Assembly (NCBI RefSeq): GCF_050947875.1
Contig: NC_134568.1
Span: 196,326,353 to 196,390,352 of the forward strand
Reading direction: 5' to 3'
DNA: 64,000 nucleotides
Source: Dermacentor variabilis
Lineage: Eukaryota; Arthropoda; Arachnida; Ixodida; Ixodidae
Position 1 is the stretch's first letter. Each line of letters opens with the position of its first letter. Shown here piece by piece: positions 22,318 to 36,963 of the stretch. A program made the translations under genes and the position numbers. The notes below the pieces were generated by a model. That model was not told where the DNA came from, ran no database searches, and worked only from the letters and a program-made list of their open reading frames with translations.

Positions 22318-23680
22318 TTAAATAATTTTTATAAAGGCCTTCTTACTCTAGGTATTTTAATAGACTTTAGCAAGGCATTTGATTGTATTAACCACGAGCT
22401 TCTGTTACATAAAACAAATCGCTATGGTATTCGTGGCATAGCTTTAGACTTGATTAGGTCATATCTTTGTCATAGATGCCAATTTGTGCAAATTATTAAC
22501 ATTTCATCCCAAGTTAAACCAGTGCATATTGGCGTTCCGCACGGCAGCATTTTAGGCCCTCTTCTCTTTAATATCTTTATTAATGATATTGTTAACGTAG
22601 ATTTCAACACCAAGTTTATTTTATATGCTGATGATGCAACCGCGTTGTTTTCCTCAAGTAATGCTGTAACACTGCTTACAGTTGCGAATTGTGGGCTTAA
22701 AAAATTATATACTTGGTTTGTCGAAAATGGGTTGAAAATCAACACGGGAAAAACCAAAGCAATTTTGTTTCATGCCAAGAATAAGAATGCTCTCCTGAAA
22801 GGTGACATTAAACTTGGCTCTTCAAAAATCATGCTTGTGAATTCCATTAAAACCTTAGGTGTTTTCTTTGATCATGACATGTCTTGGAAATGTCATACTA
22901 ATTTTTTAGCAAACAAGCTTTCTTTTCACTATTAAACAGATTCCACAGAAGGTAAAACTTCTGCTCTATAACTCTTTATTTCTTTGCCACCTAAATTACG
23001 GCTGCCTGGTTTGGGGCACAACATCTGCCACTAATATTAATCGTATTTTTCGTCTGCAAAAGAGAGCTATTCGTTTTGTGTGCAATGTGCCATTTGACTT
23101 TCCAACTAATTCATTATTTAACGACCTAAATATACTTAAAGCTCCTGATCTCTTCAATTTTCGCTTAGCGTTAACATACGGTAAGGAGTGCCAGAAAAAC
23201 ATTAACCACGCCAAGTCTATAGCTAACTTGACACGAAATAGAAGCTATTATGCTACAAGATTTCCGGAATATTGGTTTGTGCCATACCCACGTACCAACT
23301 ATGCGAAACAAAAGCTTTCATACACTTTACCGCAATTATTAAATAAGTTAATGAACGATGGTATTGATGTTTTTCTTGCAGTACAAACAAGTTAATAAAT
23401 TACTTTGGTGCCTATTAGCCTTTAGTCTCTGTATAAGTAGGCTTCTTTTTATTGAGTTATGTATTTTTTCTATTGATATTTGCTGTTTGAACATTTGTAT
23501 GAGAACGTTTATTGTTTTTGTTTTGGTCTTTCTCGCTTACCCTCCCTTTTTGCCTTATTTGGTTTCTGCTGCTGCTGTCACGAGAAGGTTTAAGGACTAG
23601 TCAAGTTGCTCTTTTGTAACTTTTTTCCTTATACCCTCTATAAACTTGTATATTTATGGAAATAAATTTATTCATTCAAT
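22318..23680 (+). mobile_element. 5'-truncated LINE (CR1/L2-like) with RT pseudogene
   Basis: The RT palm is readable in the ORF that ends at 22935: IDFSKAFDCINHELLLHK, GVPHGSILGPLLFNIFINDIV and YADDATALF (catalytic Asp pair). After a frameshift near 22935 the + strand continues in the next frame with LLLYNSLFLCHLNYGCLVWG and QKRAIRFVCNVPFDFPTNS to a stop at 23395. The fingers and the endonuclease are missing, so the copy is truncated at its 5' end. The 3' end carries GGAAATAAATTTATTCATTC near 23660-23679, a LINE-type A/T-rich tail. It abuts the foldback-element end at 23686. Confidence 0.88.
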
Positions 23681-23685
23681 ATACA

Positions 23686-24010
23686 TACAGGGTGCCCCGG
23701 CTCACCTTAGCCAGAGTTTAAGAATATTTAAGAATATGCCGATGCACTCTAAGACGACGCGGCCAAATGCATGTTGCTGACTGCTGTGTGGAGTAAGCCA
23801 CACATTTGTTTTATTCTGCTTAATTGCGTAACTAGTCAAGATTAATTAACCAACTTCTGAAGCAACGGAGTTAGGCGGAAATTCCAAGAGCGCTTCGCAA
23901 AACGTCCGAGTAGACAGTTTCTAACTTTCTAGCTATTATGCGTTAGTGTTTTTCCGCTTAGCGCACATGCTCGCGAAATGCAAAAAGAACACCACGTGAC
24001 ATGTCCGCTT
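23686..24010. mobile_element. Left end of a mariner-like foldback element
   Basis: Starts TACAGGGTGCCCCGGCTCACCTTAGCCAGAGTTTAAGAAT, clearly related to the terminus at 15372. The interior diverges and no matching right terminus was found before the microsatellite at 24199, so the copy is partial or a different subfamily. The right limit is approximate. Confidence 0.55.
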
Positions 24011-24198
24011 GCGCGTCGTGATTTGAGCGCTGCCAAACGCTCTGCTTACAAACGAACGTAGCGTTTAGCCGGGCGTGCAGCCGCTGTGCCTGCTTATCGC
24101 TATCATGGACCACCGCGAGGAAAGCACATCGGTGGCGCAAATCGCGCTACCAACACCTCCGTCACTAGTTGCCCTGCCTCGCCTTTTCAGTGGCAGAG

Positions 24199-25096
<898 letters not shown>

Positions 25097-26405
25097 GTTG
25101 AAATGCCGGAATTCATGGCTCTCAAGCTCGCGCTGCTGGCACTCACAGTGCTGGAAAGCCAAGGAGCACGAATTGAGATTCCCGGCGACATCATCATAGG
25201 AGGCCTTTTCCCTGTGCACCACAGGTCTGGCCGCAGCGGTTGCGGCCCTATAAACGGCGAGCGTGGCGTTCAGAGACTGGAAGCCATGTTGTTTGCCTTA
25301 GACCGAATCAATCAAGACCCGTCTTTGCTCGGCGGAATATCACTCGGTGCAACGATACTGGATACTTGTTCGAGCGGCGAGCACGCACTGAAGCAGACGC
25401 TGCAGTTCGTCGATCCACCGGTTGACACGGGAAGATTAAAGTGCGCCGACGGGTCGCTGCCCAATCTAGATAAGGACAAGCAGAAAATTACGGGTATAAT
25501 CGGCGGTTCCTACAGCGAGGTTTCCCAGAAAGTGGCCAGTTTCCTCAGTCTCTTTCACGTGCCCCAGATCAGCCCGGCATCCACGGCCAGCTCACTGGGT
25601 GACAAGACCCGTTACGACCTATTCGCGAGGACCGTTCCCCCGGACACACTGCAGGCGCACGTCATGGCAGATATCGTCCACTACTTCAACTGGACGTACG
25701 TGTCACTCGTGACGTCCGAAGGCGCGTACGGCGACTCCGGCATGACGTCATTTCTGAGAGACGCCAAGACAGGTAACTTCTGCGTCGCAGTTGTAGAAGT
25801 AGTGCCTCGTCTGACGGACGAGGCTACCTTCGATGCCATCCTCCAGAGTTTACTGCGCCGACCACAGGCTCGTGTCGTAGCTCTATTCACGCACGGCGAG
25901 GATTCGCGTGCTCTCTTGGCAGCCGCCAAACGAGCTAATGTCAGCAATCATTTCGTCTGGTTGGCCAGCGACGGGTGGGGCACGCAGGCTCAGATCGTCG
26001 AAGGTCTGGAGGACCAAGCCGAAGGTGCCATCACCATCGAGCTCGACTCCAGGGTTATTCCTGAATACGACGCGTACATGAAGAACCTCACAGTGGACAA
26101 CAACAAGCGTAACCCTTGGTTCAGGGAGTACTGGGAGGACGTGTTTCAGTGCAGCGTTGAACCTTCGCAGCAAAACAACACGTCGGTGGCTTGCTCGGAT
26201 TCTTTGCGTCTCCACGAGTCCGCCGGATACCGTCAAGGTGCTAAAATACAGTTCGTAGTGGATGCAGTGTACGCTTTAGCGCATGCTCTGGATGAGGCCT
26301 CGAAACAACTTTGTCGGGGACAAAACGAAAGCTACTGCGAGGCATTCCGCAACCTCGATGGAGAGAACCTCTACATGAATTACCTCTTGAACACTACTTT
26401 CGAAG
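25097..26405 (+). CDS. Metabotropic glutamate receptor, ligand-binding (Venus flytrap) exon
   Basis: Start proposed at ATG 25103 (a second ATG is at 25115). The first about 22 residues (ALKLALLALTVLESQGA) form a signal peptide. The exon then encodes a full class C receptor Venus flytrap domain: GLFPVHHRSG, RLEAMLFALDRIN, GGSYSEVSQKVASFL, VPQISPASTAS, RYDLFARTVPPD, NWTYVSLV and EGAYGDSG. Expected glutamate-contact residues are present: Tyr209, Asp290 in ASDGWG, and Lys381 in GAKIQFVVDAVY. GWGTQ, AITIELDS and NPWFREYWEDVFQCS point to group II (mGluRA-like) rather than group I. NWT, NVS, NLT and NTS are possible glycosylation sites. It ends in donor GAAG|GTGAGC at 26405/26406, phase 1, which fits the acceptor at 28337. 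In animals this family is presynaptic and signals through G proteins. Identity is very secure. Confidence 0.95.
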
Positions 26406-26820
26406 GTGAGCTCTCCACTGCGCACTAAATGAAGATAGTTTGAAGCGATAGTTTTGCATCTGGTATCCAAGCTAGTGTTGTGTTGGTCTGGAGAGTTCTT
26501 TTTAAATACGTTGGCGTTTGTGTGTGCGAGATACTGTGTTGGTCAGCTTCATTACCTGAATTTTTTCAACAATATTACTTTTCCATCTGCAGCCCTTGCA
26601 TATGAGTATTAGTATACCCTTTCTCGCTGACTGGACTTACATTTGCCGCACCCGTTGCTAATTGGAGCCTTATACCATTAAGTCACAGCTTCACATCCTC
26701 TCAGTACAACCAAATCAAATATCTCAAAATCGTCATCATGGTTGATATTTTCGTTTTCATTAAGCACCTCTACCAGACTTTTGCACAAATTGGCGAAGAG
26801 GAGTAGGGAGGGGAGTGATG

Positions 26821-26878
<58 letters not shown>

Positions 26879-28336
26879 GAACCAACCAATCAATCATTTT
26901 TTTTATTATTACATAAATATAATATACAGATAGTGGTATACAGAAGCAGGTCCCATAGTTAAAGCTGAATTGGGACCTCCTGTGCATGGTTAACGTAAAA
27001 GTTCATTTGGCAGGCAACAGCAGCTCAATTGGTACAATTCTGGATAGAGCAAACAACCAAGAAAACAAAGGTACAGTTAAACGTTTCGCATAATAGTAAA
27101 CGTTATGAAGTTATAAAGTGAAAAACACTAAAAACGAAAGGAAAAACAAAACCAAGAGTAACAACGACAAACTAAAGACTCTTCGCATAAAACTTGGGCT
27201 GCAAGAAAATGGTGCCTCTCACGTGCGTGCTCATCAATCAACCACCACTTCATCTGCACGTGTTGAAGAACTTCCGCAAAGCGCAGGTATACCATACAGG
27301 CACTGGCGAAGCCTCTATGTTAGTGCGGTATATAGCGGGATCATTCAGCTTGAACTCAGCGAAGAGGGCTGTTGCTTTTATGATATTGGTGCACACATTT
27401 GCGTCTTTTTGGCCTTTTTCTTTTCTTTAGACTGCTATGCGTGAACGGACTTGCATTCAAGAGCCGTCAGACAAGGTGACACGAATCAGTGCAAACGTTG
27501 GCAAACACTAAGCATTGAGAGTAAAATGGCAGTTAAGCGCACAGCTCAAAGACACATGTGACAAAGAAGAATCTTCATCAACCAGTGCAACGACAAGACA
27601 TAAGTTGTTATCGCAAATAATACTTTGAGGCGCTTCCCAGGAAACGCGAAAGGCGCCTTTTTATGTCGTCAGAAGCGAGCAGCTGACTGATTCGGGGACA
27701 AAAATACTAACTAGTGTAATACAGAGTGAAATCAGAATTTGAATTGTAATTGCATTAAAGAATTAATGTAATGTCAGATCGATTTTCACTAATATCTGAC
27801 TTCTTCCCGTGTGCAGTTTTTGAAGTTTAAATTGAATATTCAGTTTCAGTGCACACACAGCAGTGGGTACATTTTTCATGCAGAAAGAGGCCCCATAATG
27901 AAACACTTTGGGGTGACCTCTTGACAGCTGCAATACAATATAAGAAAGTAGATAAATCCCTCAAATAAAGTTGCTGCTGATTCCAGCTTAATTTGCATCG
28001 CGCTCTGCAGGAATTGACCAATGCACCATTATCGCTGCACTGACGGTGACTTGATGGTTCTTCGAGGTGCTTCCATATTTATCGCACGTCAGAGCAGAGG
28101 TGCAGCTGGCGACTATACGAGGTTCTAACACATCGTTGCATGTATTTAATAACAGAAAGGAAGACGGTAACTTGAGAAAAGCAGAAATTGCATTTCTCAG
28201 AGAGCCCAATTCAGTGAGGATCGAACACGGTTTTAATATTGCTTCAGAACCTAATACAGAGTTATTGTTCGGTCAAGCTTGCCCCGATCACTGCGCTTTA
28301 AAGGCGCCTCAATATGGTCTTCCTTGGTATTCACAG
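26406..28336 (+). other. mGluR intron
   Basis: GT at 26406 and AG at 28335-28336 (TTCCTTGGTATTCACAG). 1,931 bp, phase 1. It holds an (ATCA)n tract and otherwise AT-rich non-coding sequence. Confidence 0.85.
26819..26896. repeat. (ATCA)n microsatellite in the mGluR intron
   Basis: About 15 perfect ATCA units followed by ACCAACCAATCAATCA. Such tails often mark the 3' end of tick SINEs, but no SINE body is recognisable beside it. Confidence 0.93.
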
Positions 28337-28656
28337 ATCTCGTTGGCAGTGTGGTTCGTTTCGATCAGCTCGGTGATGGCCTTGTCCCTTACCGTATCTA
28401 TAACTACCGGCGCCTGGATAACAGCTCCATCAACGGCTACATTGCGATCGGCCGCTGGGAGCCGTACACACTGCACCTGGACTCCGAGAAAGTCTTGTGG
28501 CACACTGAAGACGGCGAGCCGCCAGTGTCGGCATGCAGCTCCGACTGCGCCATGGGCCAGATCAAGGTCATCTCACCGGACAGCAAGTGCTGCTGGCTGT
28601 GCGCCGCGTGTGGGCCCCTAAAGACAGTAATAGACGAGTTTACCTGCGCCGCCTGA
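28337..28656 (+). CDS. Metabotropic glutamate receptor, end of ligand domain and most of the cysteine-rich domain
   Basis: With the last base of exon 1 the exon reads D-L-V-G-S-V-V-R-F-D-Q-L-G-D-G, then YRIYNYRRLDNSS, YIAIGRWEPYTLHLD and the cysteine-rich domain: SACSSDC, SKCCWLCAACGP and DEFTCAA. Seven of the nine cysteines expected in this domain are present. The next codon, where the family has the eighth cysteine (FTCxxC), is TGA. The following codons still read N-L-G, like the family's C-x-L-G, and a weak donor (CTCG|GTGTTC) follows at about 28664. The product as read is 540 residues with no membrane helix. It may be a one-base nonsense mutation, a sequencing error, a true soluble receptor, or (least likely) a recoded UGA. 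The 7TM exons were not found in the window. Confidence 0.9.
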
Positions 28657-28747
28657 AATCTCGGTGTTCTGAACCTTACCAGTAGCAAAGAACAAGGAAT
28701 GTTCGCTCAAGCAGTGATGGTTCCTGACACCTTATTCTTAAAGGGAT

Positions 28748-28753
28748 AATAAA
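28748..28753 (+). terminator. Candidate poly(A) signal downstream of the mGluR stop
   Basis: AATAAA 92 bp after the TGA. It sits in CTTAAAGGGATAATAAAG, which resembles the terminus of the repeat at 1964 (TTTAAAGGGATACTAAAG), so it may come from a mobile element. Confidence 0.4.
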
Positions 28754-28759
28754 GACAGA

Positions 28760-30780
<2,021 letters not shown>

Positions 30781-33700
30781 CTCATGCGTTTATTTCTATA
30801 TCGTAAATAATACTATAGGGAACTCTCCTATATGTGCGTGAAACTTGACGAACACTATTGAAGTGTTATCTTATTTAACAGAACCATATAAAAGTGAAGT
30901 TGCTGCTTGAGTAGATGTAACACTATTAATTTAAACAAAACAAGCCTGTTATCCTTGCGCATTTCACTACATTTTCTGGCTGCCCAGTGCAATCGACTGC
31001 GGCAACGCTGTCTTGTCGTCTTTACACTGTACCCATCCCTTATCTCTCCGGCCTTCGCATGCAGTCCTCGTATGGCATGTTGTTTTGTCCAGTGTACGTA
31101 GCGGTGGGCTACCGTTTACTCCTCGCAGTAGCCGCACGCGTCATTTCGGGCGTTTCCTCATGCTATATTCCGCAAATTCTGTACGGATATTTTTCGCGTA
31201 GTAAAACAGTGTTTATCCTTGTTCAGAACAGATATTTTAGAGAACAAGCAAACGCAACTTGCAAAAAGATAATAAACTTACCTAAGTAACAATTTTTTTT
31301 TACACATTTGCGCTCACAATTCAGCATGTGCGCTTGTGCCCTAACATTTATTTATTATTTTCGTTATTGGTGAAAAGAGGTTGCAGCCTGTAAGTGGCAC
31401 CGGCGTGCGCTTTGTCCCGTAGAATGAATACAGGAAAATAATGGAAACGTAGTCGGAGTGCTAAGACTTTTGTTGGTATCTTATATAGAATACACACATG
31501 TATAGAAGACTCACAAAACGTTAATGTGAACGTTATCATTCTCCTGGCGCGTTAACTTTTCTAATTTTTTTAAAAATCAGTTCTGTGTTGAGGTACGTTC
31601 CTTTAAATAATTCACTACGTGTGCACAATTTTGCCACTATAAAACTAATTCGATTGGGGGGAGGGGGGGGTTATACATCACAAAGCCACAATCATGGCTA
31701 GAGGAGCAGCAACAGTTAGGACTTTAAATTTTCTAGACCACCTGAGGTCCTATTACGAGCAACCAAAGCTCGATACACGGGCGTTCTTGCTTTTCATTCG
31801 CCTTGAAATGAAGCCGCCTCAGTGGAACCTCTCACTTCGTGTCGAGCAGCAGGACGCCATAGCCACTGAGAAATTTGCGGGTGACATCGCAAGTATTGAT
31901 GTCGTGCGTCTTGGCAGAGGCTGCAGAAGCGTGGCGAAGACAAGCGACATAGTAATACCGGCGTGCGGCACCGCATCCGGACGCGCCCGAGTTGATAGCG
32001 GTCTATCAGCCGGCCGGAGAAAGGAGCAAACGCAGCAAGCTTGTGAGTCTATCCCAGGAAAGTAGGACAACGGCGCGTACGTCGTTTCTTTGAAAAAGCG
32101 AGAATTCTTTCTTTTTCTGTTAGGAGGACATTAAATAGGGTGTTTGAAATTATGTTGGATTGGGCGAATTACATTTCAGGAGTAACAAACAGGTCATTCT
32201 TACCGTGAGCAGAAGAGGGATTAGGTATAGAACGAAGCATAAACGAAAGACAGGTGGCGACATGTTTAAAAAACTTTCAAGTGCAATAAAATACAACAAT
32301 GGCGCACGAAGGCTATATAACCTGAACATCGATCGTTGTAATGTGTCTCAATACGAGGTGTAACTTCCACGCTCGACGAGTAGCGCCGCCACCTCGAGCT
32401 TTCTGTGACTTCATGGCCTTCCACACCATACATTAGGTACTAGTTAATTGTCGTTCAGTAAAGAAGCACCTCATTGTACATTAAAGTGAGCACATGCTCA
32501 TACTGGCCAATTACGCAACTTGCCCGCATAATAACAACCACAGCATAACAAAAAGTACTCAATCAATGATGTCATCAAGTCGTGACGAGAAATTCATGAT
32601 GTTTGGAGCCTTATTATGAAGATAGGTTCTTTTAGAGAAAGGTTCAGCCCTTATTTTTCCCTCTTAAATGATATTCAACCTTTCTCTACAAAATTAGTGC
32701 AAAAGAAGAGGCTTGAAAGACTACTGCACTATAGTGTAAACTAACTTTGTGATTCTCTTTACTGCCCATTCAACAGCGCACATCCTCACGGATCATTACG
32801 TTAGAAGAGTTTTATAAAATGAGGTAACTAACAGAATCAATGACCTTCCGAAAATAAAATATTTTAAAGCCTGAATAAGCTTAATATTTTTTTTTGATGC
32901 ACTGGTTACGACATGGTATACTATGGTTAAATATATGCGTGCAGTCCTTCGGTGAAGAAGCTGCGTGTGTGACTTGTGAAACCCGTGGTCCATAATTAGG
33001 TGCTCGTAGTGTGCGGGCTAGTTTGTTCGTATCCCGGCACCTATAAGCACTTTGTTTTCTCGTGCGAACATTTGCCTCTGAGCACAGGCACCATTGTTCG
33101 TAAGCATCCGCTGTACAGACGCGGTGTTCGAGCACTTCGTTTACTTCCTGCAGGGTCCTCAGGTGCTTGGCCCGAGGTCCAGGTTGTGCACCATAAATGT
33201 TGGATGCAGGCTGATTAAGTTGAAGTCTAATTTTTCGTTACTTCTTATCAGGCTAATTGCTGCAATATTTCGTAATATTTCGTGCAAGCTTTTCTCCCTA
33301 CCAGATTCCACCAAACAGCAATTCTGAGGGACATGTGGTACAAGCAGTTTTTAACCTATTCGTTCGAAACAACCAAAAGAAAAAAAACAGGCTGTACACG
33401 AAAGCGCGTTAAGCTATTATTATCACATCCACAGACATCGGACTGCATTTCTTTAGGTAACTGTATGTCTAATTGGTAACTGAGGCAGCTGTATACAAGT
33501 TGCAAGCTGTATACACAGGCCGCGTGCCAGTGTGGCCAGGAACGCACAAAAACGCTTTGAAGCATTCGTTTTACAAATTGGATGTGTCTTAAAATAAGAG
33601 AAAAGGGGGAAAATAAAGTGAAAAATTAAAATAGCTACTATTGCAGTTCAAAAGAATACTTGCATGCGCACATACTTATTAAACATTTTTGAACTTCTGG

Positions 33701-34007
33701 TCAGTTTAACTCTCCGAGACTGTAGTTAGTACGATGAAAGAGAAAAGCGGTCGTCATCATTATAGACCTTTGTTCGAGAGACTGTAAAAACTAAGAATAA
33801 AACCACAGAAACGAGCGGCAGTGAAGCCATTGTGACCGTGACAGTGAAACAGGACTGGAGGAGTTTCCGAACAAACTGGAAAGTAACGTCCTGAAACTGC
33901 ATTGCCGTGCATGTGTTGTGCACCAGCAGTTTCAATGAAGAAGATGATGATCATGATGATAATAATTATGTATGCAATGTAATAGAGAAATTGGAAGTAT
34001 TTTTCAG
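30781..34007. other. No supported gene; one partial MITE copy
   Basis: A segment at about 32220-32470 shares AAACGAAAGACAGGTGGCGACATG with the element at 1964-2466 and is probably a degraded copy. The 123-codon ORF at 31694-32065 begins with ATG but has no recognisable domain, signal peptide or splice context. Confidence 0.45.
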
Positions 34008-34076
34008 GATGGATGGATGGATGCAAAACTTTAATGCACTAGGAAAAATCGATAGGAAAAATGCGATAGGAAAAAT
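34008..34076 (-). mobile_element. GGAT-tailed 3' end of a minus-strand LINE (distal part)
   Basis: On the minus strand this reads ...TTAAAGTTTTGCATCCATCCATCC, a typical LINE end with a tetranucleotide tail. I infer it is the terminal part of the minus-strand LINE whose coding end is at 36964-37535, separated by the insertion at 34077-36963. Confidence 0.5.
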
Positions 34077-36963
34077 CGTCGAGGTGGTGGTGTCCTCCTT
34101 GCAATAAACAGACAGTATATTGTAATGCCCGTGGTTATTAGCACTTTCCTTGAATGCGTAGTAACTTGTTTTAAATTCAGATCAAGTAACGTAATTGTTG
34201 GTGTCTTTTATCGCCCACCGGACCTTACTCATGGGTTCACAGCGGAATTTCATCGCATTTTTACTGAACTTACTCATCGGTTTCCACATTCTAATGCAAT
34301 CATTTTTGGTGATTTTAATTTCCCAGACATAGCATGGTCCACACAATCAACCTATAGCACACAGTCAGAGTCGCATGCGTTCCTCCAGTGTTGTCTTGAT
34401 TTCAGCCTAACCCAATTAATTTCAAGCCCGACACGATGTTCTGCGCACTCTTCTAATATTCTTGATTTGATCCTAACGAACAATCCAGATATATGTTCTG
34501 AAATAACTAAGATTACTGGTCTATCCGATCATGATGTTTTAACTGGTCGCTTTGTTCCTTCACCTATCAAAAGGCAAATTATCAGCAAGCAGATTAGGTG
34601 TTACAAAAGAGCTAACTTTGATCGTATTAACAATGAACTATCGCTTTTTTCTATCGACTTTCTGAGAGATTACTTGTCGCGGACAGTAGAAGAAAACTGG
34701 TTACTACTTAAAAACGCACTCACTAATCTCATAGATAAATACATTCCGGTCATTTCCATAAAATCCGATAACACTGCTCCTTGGTTTTCGCTGAACCTTC
34801 GTCGCCTAAATAACAAGAAAAAAAGATTATTCAGGCAGGCTGACAGAAATCGATTATCTAAATCCTGGCGTCGGTACAAAGCATGTGACGGAGAATACCA
34901 AAGTTTACTCAAAGCCACGCGCAGACAATTCTATAAACGGGACCTGTCATCGATGTTAACAACTAACCCTCGGCGCTTTTGGCGTGTCATTAATCCCAAG
35001 CATAATTCTGACATCGTCCTTACCGATCATGACGGCGCAGCGTTAACTGACACTGATTGTTCCCAGCTACTGAACGAAACTTTTTCATCGGTATTCACGC
35101 GCGAATGTGTGGAACCATTGGCCACCATGACTCGCACTGATTCGTTTATGCCGGAAATAATAATTACCGATTCTGGAATTTATTCTCTCCTCACTAATCT
35201 TAAGATTTCATCTTCCGCTGATAATACTGGCTTAAATAAAACAATTCTAAAAAATATTGCCCCAAGCATCTTCCCAGTACTGTCCGCCTTATTTTCACAA
35301 TCACTAGCAACAGGCGTTATCCCTCACGAATGGAAGGTGGCTAAGGTAGTGCCATTTTTTAAGTCTGGGGATCGTTCTTCACCGCTTAACTATCGACCAA
35401 TTTCTTTAACAAGTAACATTTGTAAATTAATCGAACATATTATACATTCCCAGGTCATTAACTACCTTGAAGAACATAACCTCATATTTAAGCGACAGCA
35501 CGGTTTTCGCAGAGGCTATTCATGTGACACTCAGCTCGCTGGTTTTATTCACGACATACATTCATCAATAGACACAGGAATTCAAGTAGATGCCGTATTC
35601 CTAGATTATTCAAAAGCATTCGACCTTGTCCCTCATCGTCGACTTATTCACAAACTTACACAGCTGAACATTGACCCTACTTTTGTCACATGGATAGAAG
35701 ACTTTCTTTCTAACAGGATGCAATTTACATCGGTTAACAATCACAACTCATCTCTAGTCCCCGTAACATCTGGTGTACCACAGCGAAGTGTGCTTGGGCC
35801 CCTACTTTTTCTAATTTATATTAATGATCTACCAGACGGCATCAAATCCAATATCAGACTATTTGCTGATGATTGCGTCATATATCGTAATATTCCCTCT
35901 AACTATGATCACGACATTCTTCAATCTGACCTAAACGCAATAAACATATGGTGTTCAACTTGGCTAATGCCTCTAAATCTTACTAAAATTAAATTCATGT
36001 CTTTTACTAATCAGGCGCCCCGAACATCAACATCTTACATCTTAAACAACAACCTTGTTGAACAAGTTTCCAGCTACAAATATCTTGGCGTACACTTAAC
36101 CCCTAACTTGACGTGGAATAATCACATTAACCATATCCTCGCTTCTGCAAACCGTTCACTTGGTTTCCTTAAACATAACCTCAAACAATCTCCCGTACAC
36201 TTACGCAAATTGGCATACACAACACTAATACGCCCTAAAATAGAGTACGCATCAGCCATATGGGATCCCCATCAAGCATACCTAATAACTGACTTAGAAG
36301 CCCTGCAGAACCGTGCTGTACGCTTCATCTTTTCAGATTATTCACGAAAAACCAGTATAACAGCATTAAAAAATCGCGCCGAACTTGAAGCCTTGTCACT
36401 TCGCCGTAATATATCTCGTTTAACACTATTCCATAAGCTCTACTATCACGTATCCCTTCATGACGAGTTTATGCGTAAACCCTCAGCCATTTTTCCGCGT
36501 CGGGATCATTCTTGTAAAGTTAAATGCATAATGTGTCATTCCCTCGTATTTGTTCAGTCATTCATACCTCGCACCGCGAAAGAATGGAATAATCTGCCAT
36601 CGCACATTGTCACCGAAACAAATGCCTTAAAATTTACAGACGCGCTACGCAGTACCATTCATACCTAATATATCACGTCTGACTCTCTGATTTGTAAACA
36701 TTTTTTTTGTTAATGCGCCGTTAACCAAGCTTCCACAACAGTGTCACATTTTGTACAAACCATTTAGAGTTGCTGTACTGATAACTATCATTATTTTTTT
36801 GTGTTTGTACGTTGATGCACTGTAATTAATTTTTTCCCAGTTTTGTTTTCCATTGTATTTACATTTACGCACTGTTCACCTCACCTATGTAACATTTACC
36901 CTATGTAATACCCTCCCTAGAGGGCCTTTAGGATTATTGTGAAATAAAAAATAAAAATAAAAA
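34077..36963 (+). mobile_element. 5'-truncated but ORF-intact CR1/L2-like LINE
   Basis: The endonuclease-RT frame is open from the 5' junction near 34077 (RRGGGVLLAINRQYIV precedes the first ATG) to the stop at 36668, without a frameshift. A 3' UTR of about 270 bp ends in GAAATAAAAAATAAAAATAAAAAG at about 36940-36963, the A-rich tail. The copy lacks the N-terminal part of the endonuclease. Preserved coding sequence suggests recent insertion. Confidence 0.9.
34125..36668 (+). CDS. LINE ORF2-like endonuclease/reverse transcriptase
   Basis: 847 codons. Residues 1-150 are the C-terminal two thirds of an apurinic-type endonuclease: VFYRPP, GDFN at 62-65 and LSDHD with SDHD at 134-137. A linker rich in Arg/Lys follows (RRLNNKKKRLFRQADRNR). 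The RT spans about 380-700: NYRPISLTSNICKLIEHI near 423, HGFRRGYSCDTQL, VFLDYSKAFDLVPH, TSGVPQRSVLGPLLFLIYINDL and FADD at 580-583 carrying the catalytic aspartates. The C-terminus has LGVHLTPNLTWNNHI and YASAIWDPHQ, common to CR1/L2/Jockey-type LINEs. It nicks target DNA and primes reverse transcription there. The N-terminal endonuclease residues are missing by truncation, so it is not expected to mobilise itself. Confidence 0.93.
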   Translation: MPVVISTFLECVVTCFKFRSSNVIVGVFYRPPDLTHGFTAEFHRIFTELTHRFPHSNAIIFGDFNFPDIAWSTQSTYSTQSESHAFLQCCLDFSLTQLISSPTRCSAHSSNILDLILTNNPDICSEITKITGLSDHDVLTGRFVPSPIKRQIISKQIRCYKRANFDRINNELSLFSIDFLRDYLSRTVEENWLLLKNALTNLIDKYIPVISIKSDNTAPWFSLNLRRLNNKKKRLFRQADRNRLSKSWRRYKACDGEYQSLLKATRRQFYKRDLSSMLTTNPRRFWRVINPKHNSDIVLTDHDGAALTDTDCSQLLNETFSSVFTRECVEPLATMTRTDSFMPEIIITDSGIYSLLTNLKISSSADNTGLNKTILKNIAPSIFPVLSALFSQSLATGVIPHEWKVAKVVPFFKSGDRSSPLNYRPISLTSNICKLIEHIIHSQVINYLEEHNLIFKRQHGFRRGYSCDTQLAGFIHDIHSSIDTGIQVDAVFLDYSKAFDLVPHRRLIHKLTQLNIDPTFVTWIEDFLSNRMQFTSVNNHNSSLVPVTSGVPQRSVLGPLLFLIYINDLPDGIKSNIRLFADDCVIYRNIPSNYDHDILQSDLNAINIWCSTWLMPLNLTKIKFMSFTNQAPRTSTSYILNNNLVEQVSSYKYLGVHLTPNLTWNNHINHILASANRSLGFLKHNLKQSPVHLRKLAYTTLIRPKIEYASAIWDPHQAYLITDLEALQNRAVRFIFSDYSRKTSITALKNRAELEALSLRRNISRLTLFHKLYYHVSLHDEFMRKPSAIFPRRDHSCKVKCIMCHSLVFVQSFIPRTAKEWNNLPSHIVTETNALKFTDALRSTIHT

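Noticed and set aside
26811..26900. CRISPR-like array in the ATCA tract
   Set aside because: A simple tandem repeat without spacers in a eukaryotic intron.
28640..28670. GC-AG or U12-type donor removing the TGA in the mGluR exon
   Set aside because: No AG|GC or ATATCC-type donor is seen between DEFTC and the stop. The GT at 28609 (CA|GTAATA) would cut out the conserved DEFTC block. A weak donor exists only after the TGA.
31694..32065. 123-codon ATG ORF
   Set aside because: Begins with ATG but nothing recognisable follows and neighbouring sequence is non-coding; too weak to report as a gene.
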